Shown here: positions 49,527 to 59,669 of the stretch, piece after piece | How the letters are laid out: each line of letters begins with the position of its first letter | How positions within the stretch are numbered: the stretch's first letter is position 1 | Source: Gongronella butleri | Lineage: Eukaryota > Mucoromycota > Mucoromycetes > Mucorales > Cunninghamellaceae | Assembly: GCA_025201375.1 (NCBI GenBank) | Contig: JAIWZP010000053.1 | Span: forward strand, 1 to 64,000 | DNA: 64,000 nucleotides | Direction of reading: 5' to 3' | Translations under genes and position numbers: made by a program | The notes under the pieces: model-generated | What the model was told of the DNA's origin: nothing | Databases searched by the model: none | The model's input: the letters and a program-made list of their open reading frames with translations, nothing else

Positions 49527-51327
49527 ACAATGCATGGATAAAAAATAAAGGGAATTATTGGATAATATCGTATAACATGACTGGCATGGGCCCGTACAAA
49601 TAGGATTTGCAATATCAAATTCATGCAAGTGCCATTCTGACACCACCACACGATGCTTAGCGCCATGGATTCGATAGTCAGAGCAAGAATATTTACAGCA
49701 TCAGCGCTAAAGTCTAATTTTTCTTGCGAAAAACGCAAATTGCTCAAAAAATAACAATGACCAGGGGTTGCTCTTGGCATACAAATGATAGTACAACTTC
49801 ATGGCTCTCGAATGGTACTGGTTTCATTCTGGAGCATCGACATTAGACGCGATTAAAATGCACAAATGCGATTAAACATCGATTTCGACCTTTTGGGTGC
49901 CGTAGTCAGATCCTATTGACTGACTTTTTGCGCTGAGCTAGAGAGGTCGCGATTGGCTTTCATTTGAGCTCACACTTGTGGCACTGCGATCTTCAGATGG
50001 CAAACAACAGCCAGAATGAAAAATGGCCAAAATCTATGAATGACTCCTGGTCAAAAATCCAAAATCCAAAAAAGGTCTCTGGATCGTCACGAAACATGGA
50101 GGGTAGCAAAGTATTGCCCTCTTTGTCATTTAATATTACGGCAAGGTCCAGCTTTGGAATGCCAGTTGAGGAGAAAATGGATGTGGAAACACAAAAGTCG
50201 CTGCATTTTCAATTCAATGCCATCGATGAGCAAGTGCTTTTAGCGGCCTGAAACTAACATTTCTCGCGCATATGGATCGCGCGCCCGCGTGGATACCGGT
50301 AATCATAAAAAACGCGCTTTGCACGTGAATAGTGACGCGTCGAAACCGCGTTTTTTGAAGGTGGTTTTCGACGCGTCGATGCTCTGGATCGCACACAGTG
50401 ACCGCGTTACACAATGCACACATATAAAACGTTGAATGATTCTCATCGAGAAAATATCAACTGATCGGCTGTAGCGCGTTTTGTCGTCCAAGGATGAGCA
50501 TTTGAAAGATGGCCTCCAGCTCAGTGAACCGCGATTTTCTCAAAACCCAGAAAGTAGAATCTCCTGAAATTTGCCTTACTGCTACTATCCTTTGGTGCAC
50601 ACTATCCCTGCAAGTTTGAAGGCAATCTGTTGAATTGGTTTGTTCTTCGCAAAAATCGGCGTTGCGGCACAACCAAATTACGAACATGCATTACGCCACG
50701 AATTGCGCAGCCAGCAACCAAGGAAGGGCTCAAATAAACCCCTGCTTTCTTTATTTTGTAACAACAGCGCGTGAAATTGTGTGATACTCTACGATTGTGC
50801 GTAAAAATTGAAAATCTGATTGCTTCGAACTCGTTTGTTCATTTATTTCGTCTCTTTTTTTCTTCGTTTCGCAAGGCTCTCGCAAGTCTCTCGTTATGAT
50901 GGTCTCTCTCGAGTCTCTCGCAAGTCTATCGTTTGACTATCGTCAACTTTTGGTGCTTTTGCCTAGTTTGGTCTCAAGTAATTAGCAAAAAAAAAAAAAA
51001 AAAAAAAACACGATTGTCATTTTATCTTGGATTCGCGTCCCAAGACGCCAGCTTTAGATGAAACTGGGGGCCTAGCATCGCATGGTGGTGCCAAGATGGC
51101 GCTTTTGCATGATATTGACTATTTGGGTGCAGCGGCACCTATTTTTTTTCCCAACTGATGGAAAAAAAGAATATCTGGTGACACAAAGATCTTTTTGTGT
51201 GATGATTCGCAGTCAGCAGACCCTGCACATCTCTTTTTTAAGCTTTTTTGGTCGTTGCAGGGGCCCCTTTTTTTCATTTTTTTTTTTGTCTTTTTTTTTT
51301 TTTTGCATAGTTCACAGACCCCCTAAT
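49527..51327. other. Gene-poor spacer of 1.8 kb
   Basis: No recognised gene. It has one 85-codon plus-strand frame (49997-50251, listed separately), two GACGCGTC copies (50334 and 50370), short CTCTCGCAAGTCT repeats at 50875-50935 and a run of A23 near 50985. It is not an IR element. Confidence 0.4.
49997..50251 (+). CDS. Possible small protein or exon remnant
   Basis: Open frame of 84 aa starting MANNSQNEKWPKSMNDSWSK and ending FNAIDEQVLLAA. An acceptor-like ATCTTCAG directly precedes the ATG. Composition is protein-like (hydrophilic, then mixed), but there is no homology I recognise and no splice partner is clear. Confidence 0.18.
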   Translation: MANNSQNEKWPKSMNDSWSKIQNPKKVSGSSRNMEGSKVLPSLSFNITARSSFGMPVEEKMDVETQKSLHFQFNAIDEQVLLAA

Positions 51328-53091
51328 ATGCTACGTTTTCAGTGGCTCGTTCTTTTTTGCGCCTGTGTCTCGACTGCGCTGGCCCAGTCGTGCCAGCAGT
51401 CGCAGATCAACCAAGGTAAGAAGACGAAAAAGGAAGAAACTACACGAAAAGGGGGTTTGAGACAACAAAGATAGATCGTTTGCTGATCCTGAGGTTGATC
51501 CAACCTCTTTAGACCTTAGTAATGGGTTTATAGTGACATACGCGCCAGATTGCAGCTACAAAACCGTGCAGAATGCGGTCAATGGCCAGTCCTACGTTGT
51601 TTACAACACAACAAGACCAAACATCTCGTCCAATTCCACATTTGTTGATACAGCGTTAATCAGCTCCATTGGCCTGCGCAACGCCAATGTCGCCTATGCC
51701 TACCTTGAGGTAAATCTGCATTGGCTCCCAAATAACAAGGAGAAACGATGAACTCATCGCTTTTTTTCTGTATTTTTTTGGTGATTTTTTTTCTTGTCGA
51801 ATAGATGCTCGGTCTCGATAATCAGATCATTTACTCGGATGATCTGTCTACGATCACATCCAATTGCACCAGCAGCTTATTGTCCAGCAATTCTACACCT
51901 AGCATTGTGTTTAGCATTTCAACCGACGCATTTGCCGGCGCCAACAGCTCCGTTCCCGTGGTCACTATCCCTCTCAATCAGGACACGCGCACACCCATCC
52001 AAGTTCGTGAGATCAATGGGAAAAAAAGATCCCAAGGAAATGTACTCACGCGTCCCATGATCTTTTTTTTTGTAGGACGCCAGCCTGCTCATGTATCTGA
52101 GTTACTTTTTCAATCTCGAATCGACGGCATACTCTGCATACGAGGTGAATATCAAGGGCATCTACCAGTGCAACAAGGAAAATTTGCAAAATGCGGGAGC
52201 CAAGACGATTGCCGTGACGAATTATATCAACAATGCCTGGAATCTCGAGACAAATACGACCTACTTTTCGACGCTGATCAAAGACGCCGGCATGACACCA
52301 TTTACGGGTGCTCTCTCATCATTACATGAGGCAAATTTCGTCCTGGACGTCTCCTCGCCTCAAATGTTCCCCAATGGCTTCACAGACTGGCTCTCGGCTC
52401 TGCAGCAGTTTGATTCCCAAATCAACGTGTTTAACCTACAAAAGAACGTATACAAGACCGATCGACTCGTCAATTCGCTTGGATATCCAGGTGAGACAAC
52501 AATTGCATGCTGCGGCTACAAAAAAAAAATTGAACGCACACGCTAAAAAAAACCTCGTTTCTCGCCGCGTTTTCCACCTAGATTCCGTTAATCGCGGTCC
52601 CGCACGCCCTGATTTGATGCTGCAAGGTAAGATCAACAAGGATGCGAGCCAAAAAGTCAAAAAAAAAAAAAAAAAAAGCGATTCGCGTCGCGTCGCGTCG
52701 CGTCGTGTCGTGGCTTTGTCTCATCGTGTTGTTCAATACAGATGTGATCCACATGGTCTATCCTACGTACAATTCGGCTTACCAATGGACATGGATCCGC
52801 AATTACGCCAAGGGAGACTCATCAGTGCAAACAAAGTCAAATTATCCGAGCTGCAATGCTGTGAACCAATTCACGCAATGCCCAAGCGGCGCATTCACGC
52901 CTGGCGGATCGACGTCACCCGATACGAGTGCGGGTGCAGGCGGGCTGTCGACGGGCGCCAAGGTGGGCATCGCTGTGGGCGTCATTGTAGGTGTTGTGGG
53001 CATTGCTGTCGCTGGCATTTTCTTGTATCGCAGAAAGAAGCACCAGGTGGACCCTCCCCGCACTTTTTACAAAATGGAAGACCTGCAGTAG
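51328..53091 (+). CDS. Secreted, membrane-anchored binding-protein-like protein
   Basis: Encodes 430 aa in six exons: 51328-51415, 51513-51709, 51805-52002, 52076-52490, 52582-52626 and 52742-53091. A signal peptide (MLRFQWLVLFCACVSTALAQ, cleavage after AQ) starts it. The ectodomain has many N-glycosylation sites, an even spread of Cys, and the motifs TYFSTLIKDAGMTPF, RGPARPDLMLQDVIHMVYPT and WTWIRNYAKGD. A Gly/Ser/Thr linker and one membrane helix (~389-410, VGIAVGVIVGVVGIAVAGIF) precede a short basic, cytosolic tail. The pattern resembles eukaryotic proteins with a class-III periplasmic-binding (FecB-like) fold, where a PD..L.DLI..LHP..... LRN motif is typical; this is tentative. The third exon uses a GTTCGT donor. 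It sits 374 bp before the Golgi UPF0658 gene. Confidence 0.65.
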
Positions 53092-53464
53092 AAATGCTGA
53101 CATTAAAAAATCTATTTTTACTTGGCAAATGCTGTTTCCAAAAAAAGTAGCTGCTTTTGGCCCCTTTCTAGACTCCCCTCCCCCCCCTTTTTTTCTTGCC
53201 TCCAAGTTCTCGAGTCCCAGGTCTATTGCAATTTGTGTAAAGGGCGACTCCTTTTTTTGTGTATTTTCTGGTGTGTCTTTTCTTTTTGTCTTCTTTCTTT
53301 CTCTTTGTCTTTTTTTTTTTCTTGTTCGACGCCTCGACCTTCCCCTTTCCATTCATTATTTTCCACGCGTCTTGTCCTTGTTCTCCACTCTCGCCGTGCT
53401 AAACTTGGCGTCTCGCTCCTCTTAGCCCAATTTTCATATTTGACGCATACACACACATACGAAC
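53092..53464. other. Spacer before the UPF0658 gene
   Basis: T-rich 3' UTR and CT-rich promoter sequence. No gene seen. Confidence 0.5.
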
Positions 53465-55157
53465 ATGTGGATCATCTCTCGTATTGTAAGCATTTGCCCC
53501 GTTGCTTTTGTCTCCTTTCCACGCGCGCACCGGGAGAGTCACGCTCGCATGTTACTGCTCCCTCCCTTTGCCGTCAAACCAAGCGCTCCTCGTCTCACTT
53601 TTTCCCGTCCCCCCTTTTTTTTCTTTTTTAGTTTGGCGAATCTCGGTGGACCCGAGCCATTTTTATTCAGATTGTGATCCAGGCGGTGCTCGCCATCATT
53701 TTTGAGGCTGTGATCATGTCATACCAGGCAAATCTCGTCGGCATCCTCAATGAGCAAAAGCTGACAAACAACAACGCAGACATCGCCTCTGTCTTTGCCA
53801 ATGCTCAGTCATTGCTCGTCTACTTTGCGCTTTTCATCATTGCTCAGCTCTTTACAGTCATTCTCGTGGTTGATGCCGTGCGTCCTCTTCATCCATTACA
53901 GCGCAAATCGAGCGAAATCGAGCGCAGGAATATCCACACATGTCTCATTCTCCTTTTTTTTCTTTTTTTTTCCTTTTTTTGTGCACTAGATTTACCAAAA
54001 AAACACGATTCAGCTCATTGCGCTTTTTGCGTTTGAATGGGGCATGGCGGCTTACTCAGTGATCCAATTTCATCAATCGCAAACCCTGTTTTCGAGCGAT
54101 GACGACGTCGTCGGTCTGGCATCAACGTATATTGGCAGCGCGCTCTATTCGTCCAAATGGGCAGAAATTGTCCAAATGTGCATCATGATCCTCAACAGCT
54201 TTGTCTTTTGCTTCCTTTCTTACAAGCTTTATTTGGAATTCGGTTGGCATATCTACAAAAAAATCGGCGCCGATCTTACAATGCGAGGTAAGCACAAACA
54301 TGCATAAAAAAATGGAGCGCACTCGGCGCAATTGACATGACTTAATGTCATGTTTGTTATTGTTTTCTTATTGTTTCCTTTTGATCCTATTGTAGATCGC
54401 TACAAGATGTACCAGATCTTCATGATGTTGCTCAAATTCGATTTCTTTTTTTTCCTTGGCTTCTCGGTGCAATACCTGGCATTGATGATTGTTGTGTGGT
54501 GGCCCGCGGCGGCCACCCCCGCTGCAAAATCCGAGTTGGTGCGCGAATTGATTGAGCACCTGATCCTCAGCTGTGCTGTCAGTATCGCCATGCTGGTCCT
54601 CGCATATTGGGGGGTAAGCGTGATCAACCCGACGAAAAAAAAAAAGGAGAAACAAGCTGACTTTTTTTTTCTCGGCCCATTAGTTGCGACGCGAGCGCAA
54701 AATTCACATGTACCTGTTTATTTTGCTGGCGACTGCGAGCATGGCGTACTTTATTTATACCTTGGTCGCGATGTCGCAGAGCCCAGAGCGATATGTGGGC
54801 TCACGAGCGTTCCTCACATTCTTTTGTAAGTCCGGATTGTGTGTGACACGCGACACCGACACAATGGACGCCGAGCTAATTAGTGAGCCTTGCATTTTTT
54901 CATTTCAGTGTGCGTCGACATGGTGCTCATCCTTGTCTCTGTGCCCATCTCGGTGGTCTGTTTGCGCAATTTCAACCTTGGCCTTATAAACCATAGTGAG
55001 TCACGCGCCATTGGACCCTTTTTCGAGTCTGGACTCATATTTTTATTATTTTTTTACAGTTTCCCATGCGACCGCGTCTGCGACAACGGCGCATTCCATG
55101 ACGCCCATTGGCGCTGGTCAAGAAAAACCCAACACACACCGTTGGTCCATCGAGTAG
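53465..55157 (+). CDS. UPF0658-family Golgi membrane protein
   Basis: Encodes 369 aa in seven exons: 53465-53485 (21 nt), 53632-53877, 53990-54287, 54396-54613, 54684-54825, 54909-54995 and 55060-55157. About eight hydrophobic helices are visible, for example [69 protein letters not shown] and [19 protein letters not shown]. The arrangement and the blocks [16 protein letters not shown] and [17 protein letters not shown] match the fungal UPF0658 family, located to the Golgi in fission yeast, function unknown. The C-terminus is short and hydrophilic ([18 protein letters not shown]). The second intron has a GTGCGT donor. A polyadenylation signal is likely at 55320 (AAATAAAATG). Confidence 0.88.
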
Positions 55158-55629
55158 ATCCCATCCAAACCCATTTTTTTCTCCCTCCTCATATTCATCC
55201 CCCTTTTTATTCGCCATCTGCATCCTCCTCTCCCCTCCCATCTGCTTGCCTTTTTGATATCCTCTATTTCTTTCTACTTTCTTGTCACTTTTATTGTATC
55301 TCCACCATGTCATCCCCCTCAAATAAAATGCGAAATAAAAAAAATCGATCTTTCTACTGCGTGATGGCCTCCCTGTCCTTGGCACATTGTATTTCGGACT
55401 GGGCGGAGATCACCCATTGTCAATCCGCTTTGTGAAACACCAATGCCGCGGTAACAATGCACGTGCCGCGCGCGACCACGCATAAAAACACAGTAATACG
55501 TCATTGCGCGCCATCCGATGGCTGCAGAACCCCAGCAATGGGCACATTCAAACAAGAATGCCTACAATTTCTTGATGAACGAGCAATGGCCATTGTTCAT
55601 AATGCAGTCGTTGACAAATGATTGAAATA
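55158..55629. other. 3' flank of the UPF0658 gene
   Basis: CT-rich 3' UTR with AAATAAAATG at 55319, then spacer up to IR-4. No gene seen. Confidence 0.45.
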
Positions 55630-57310
55630 CAAGCAAAAACGGTATTTTCTGCGTATCTCATCATGTTTCATCTATACAGAGAAGCTTAAGAGCTGATTTT
55701 GCGCGCACGGTTCGGGTCCACTTGTGGTATAAATTTCAGGGCACATTGTATTGCACTGACGCCGTCAAATCGCGCTTTTTAAAAATGGACATTTTGTGAA
55801 TGACATTTAAGCGGGGGCTTTTTCAAACTCGGTGAAATTTTGCCACGCACGTGTGCATCAGCATCGTGGTACCTGAATCCACTCAGTTTTGTCTCTAGGG
55901 AGTATCTCAACAGCGAGTAATTGCTGATTATCGTGATTTTCGCCAAATCTCGCGTTTACTCGATATTTCCTCTATTCATTCAGCTTGAACCTTTGCCATC
56001 GACACGGGACCGAGTTGCGATTCAACTTTGCTACCTGTGGCGAGGAGCTATAGTGCCGTAAATCCAAGATAATTTAAAATAAGTGCACTAATTCCAGATT
56101 TTTGCATTGTTTATTTCTTCTACATTAATTGTGCCGCTTGAAGTCAAGTATAGAGGTGGCGCGCGTTGCCAGCTACAATTTTGTTGCTTACAGCAAAGCG
56201 GTGTAACGACTTGGAAGTGAGTTGCACTTACCGAGCAACTGTTTCAACATTTCATCGCGTTTTCATGAGCTTGCCGCTGACCAAATCTCTCGAAACCAAA
56301 ACAAATGCGTAGAGCACGTTGTCTTGCACGTTTTTCATCTTTAAGCGAAACGCTATGATGCCTGGGAAAAAAATCGCGAGAGGAAACGTCGTATTTTGAA
56401 GTAATTTGTATTTTTTGCGCCATTCTTCAAGGCAACCTTGTCTATAATCCGGTGTACTTTAGGAGCGCGGTCTCAGTTGCAAATTTGTATATTGGACCAA
56501 TGTCTGGAAAGAAATATTTTGGATTGAAAATGCGACTTTTTCGAGTAATTGAGTTATTTTTGTCTCGCTTTGTTTTTGGGCATCGCAGCGCCTTGTTTTA
56601 TGATGAAAAATGTGCAAGGCAACGCACCCTACGATTGACCTTGATTTCGAAAGATTTGGTAAGCAGAAAGCTCATGAAAACACGCTAAAATGCTGTTTTA
56701 TCTGTTGGATAAGTGCAACTCTCTTTAACGTCATTGTAGCGCTATGCTATAGGCAACAAAGTTGAAGCTGGCAACGCGCACGACCCAGTAGAGCTGGATT
56801 CAGATGGCACAATTAATGCGAACGACATAACAATGCAATGAACCGCGATTTTCTTGCTTTTCTTGGACTATTTTGGTTTTACGGCAATGTAGTTCCTTGC
56901 TGCAGGCAACAAAGTTGAGTTGCCATGCGACCTCTGTCGATGGCAAAGTTTCAAGCTGAATGAATAGAGGAAATATCGAGTAAACGCGAGACTTGGCGAA
57001 AATCACGATAATCAGCAATTACTCGCTGTTGAGATACTCCCTAGAGACAAAACTGAGTGGATTCAGGTACCACGATGCTGATGCACACGTGCGTGGCAAA
57101 ATTTCACCGAGTTTCAAAAAGCCCCCGCTTAAAAGCCATTCACAGAATGCCATTTTTTAGAAAGCGCGATTTGACCGCGTCAGTACAATACAACGTGCCC
57201 TGAAATTTACATCACAAGTGGACCCGAACCCTGCGCACAAAAGCAGCTCTCAAGCTTCTCTGTACGCCAGAAACAGGACGTTTTGTGTGGAAAAATGGTG
57301 TTTTGCACAC
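55630..57310. mobile_element. IR-4: long palindromic repeat element
   Basis: Inverted repeat centred near 56469; core blocks at 55804-55827 and, reversed, 57112-57135. The arms match well, with shared variants such as CTAGGGAGTATCTCAACAGC and CTCTATTCATTCAGCTTGAA. The terminus GTACAGAGAAGCTTGAGAGC is visible at the right end in reverse and as ATACAGAGAAGCTTAAGAGC at the left. The centre shares TATATTGGACCAATGTCTGG with IR-3. No protein gene seen. Confidence 0.88.
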
Positions 57311-57785
57311 AATTCAAGTTATTCAAAGCACAAACTGCTTTGTAGGGGCTCCCTGAAAGCAGCAAAACGCGGGCTGTGATGGTCGCGATACAGTCAAATT
57401 ATTCTGAGGGGATCATACACGAAAGTATAACAAACAAAAAATGCAAAAAATCACAATTTTGATTCTTTCTAAACCAATTTCAATTCTAAGCGTGATGGCA
57501 TTTCATTGTGGGTAGCAAAAATACTGATGATGATGCGTACTGTCCATTGGTATTGCATTTGGACGGGCTATCTTGAAGGCAAAAGGCTCGCAATGCACCG
57601 TGAGCCTTTTACTTGTACGGAGGAAGGCTTAGCTGTCCGGGCAGCTGGCATAAAAGGGGCCGGCGGGGTTTGGGGGGCTTCCAGGCCACCACGCTCTGGA
57701 AAATCTTATTTTGCTTGCCATTGAGCGCCCTTTTTCTTTGGCTGCTTCTTTCCTTCCCTTTTTTTTTTTTTCTTCTATTACAACC
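57311..57785. other. Promoter region of the eIF3m gene
   Basis: Spacer after IR-4; 57730-57780 is a CT-rich leader. A TTGTACGGAGGAAGG block precedes it. No gene seen. Confidence 0.45.
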
Positions 57786-59300
57786 ATGGCCAGTATCTCT
57801 GCCGTGCAAAGCTCATTGGAAGCTCAAGTAAGAATCAACGAGGGCGCGGTGAAGTTATCAATATGGTTAAAATAGCGGCGGTGCCGGCCAATTGAGCATT
57901 TTTGACGACTAATACCAATTTTTGTGCGTAGATTGACGATTTGGCTTTCTACATCTCTCGTCTGCGAGGCGAGAACGAGGAAGATGCCGCGTACGTCAAG
58001 GAAATTCAGGCGCTTGTCGAGTCGGACAAGTCCAAGGTGTTTGCCCAGCTCGCCAAGGACACCACTGTCTTGTTGCAAAAGAATGATCGTGGTAAGAGCA
58101 AGTCTTTTATCGCATAGACCGAAATTTATTCACGAGCGCTGCTTATTTTCAAAGAATTGGAGCACGGATTCAACCTTGCAATCGTCATTGTGCTTAGCGC
58201 CCCTGAGCAGGAGCTGCCTGCCGCCGTCAAGGCTCTCATCGATGCTCTTGTCAACACCGACAGCACCAAGCTCAGCTTGAAGCAAAAGATGTAATTGAAA
58301 GCGACCATCCACTTGTTTTTTTTTTTTTTTGTGCTCACCAAATGCTTTCTTGTACGTTTTACCTAGTCTTTTGAATCTGTACAACGCTTTGTCCGCGACC
58401 TCGCCTCTTCGATATGACGTGTTCCTCGGTCTGCTCGATGTCACCAGCCAGGCCGATGAGCTCGACTCGCTTTTGCCGCAATTGGCCAACATGGATACCT
58501 GGGCGAAGCAATGGGGCATCGATGCCGCTACCGAGCGACAATTGTATCAAAACCTCTCCGACAAGCTTGCCCAAGCCGGCGAACAGTAAGCGAAAAGGAG
58601 CCATTGAAGCCATTGAAGCCATTGAAAGGATGCAGAGCACTCAATTCCATTTTTCGTAATCTACAGGAAGCCATCGCTCGACTTTTTGCTCAAAAAGGTG
58701 GCAACGTACGAGAATGGCAGCGACGCGTCTGCTGCTACGGATGCCAAGTTGGCAATTGTGCGCGCGATCGGCCTGGACAACTACTTTGCGTTTGAGGATC
58801 TGTTGCAGTACAAGGCGGTGCAGGCGATTGCCGACAGCAAGGAATATGCCATTTTGGATCTGTTTTTGCGCGGCGATCTGGCCAAGTTTGAGGCTTTTGC
58901 GTTGGACGGCCTTGTCGACAAGGAGGTCGGTCTGCGCAAGATCCGCCTGTTGTCTCTGGCGTCGCTCGGCTCCGAGAATTTGTCGCGCGAGCTGACGTAC
59001 GCGCAGATTTCGCAAGCCCTCATGATTCCCGAGGACGAGGTCGAGATGTGGGTCATTGACGTTATCCGCGCCGGTCTCGTTGAGGCCAAGCTCGACCAGC
59101 TGAACAAGACTGTCATTGTCCATCGCAGCATTTATCGCGTCTTTGGCAAGGAGCAATGGCAGCAGCTGTCCTCCCGCCTCAATGCCTGGAAGGACTCACT
59201 CAATGACATCCTGCAGGTCGTCGGCAACGCTAAACTCATCAGTGCCGGCGGGCTCCATGGCGGTGCCGCCGTCGTCATTGACGAATCAAAGGCCAACTAA
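57786..59300 (+). CDS. eIF3m: Translation initiation factor eIF3 subunit M
   Basis: Encodes 396 aa in five exons: 57786-57827, 57932-58091, 58155-58290, 58367-58585 and 58667-59300. Helical repeats with LLNLYNALSATSPLRYDVFL lead into a PCI domain (~250-345) with YFAFEDLLQYKAVQAIADSK, KIRLLSLASLGSENLSRELT, YAQISQALMIPEDEVEMWVI and DVIRAGLVEAKLDQLNKTVI, the winged-helix end. The tail HRSIYRVFGKEQWQQLSSRL followed by LNAWKDSL fits eIF3m, which in many fungi and animals is part of the 40S-binding eIF3 core; S. cerevisiae lacks it. The related COP9 subunit CSN7 is the alternative but lacks this tail. Length matches. Confidence 0.95.
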
Positions 59301-59669
59301 ATCACTTTTTACCCTCTCTCGCCCTCTCACAATTCTTTCTACTCGTTTTTTTCTCTTCTTTCCCTGATTGTCATGTTATTTTGTATATCTTTCCCCTCCA
59401 GCTGTCTTTAGAAGTCGCTTCATTGTCCCCTCTTGCGTGTCATGTAACCAAAATAAAAAGTTTCCAGTACATCTACCAAAAAAAAAAAAAAAAAAAAAAA
59501 AAGAGGGCCAATGCAAAATGTAGGAAAGAAAACGAGCAATGTCGCATTGCAGACCAAGCTGTGCGATCTTGAATTTGAGTGGGCTTCATTTGAAAGGTCC
59601 TCTTGGTGCAAAGAGTCCTAGAAAAGGTAAGAAAATGGCATTTTGGATCAAATTCACTAAAAATCTTAT
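59301..59669. other. Tail-to-tail spacer
   Basis: 3' flanks of converging eIF3m and SPATA20 genes. AATAAAAAG at 59451 and an A25 run at 59479-59503. No gene seen. Confidence 0.5.
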
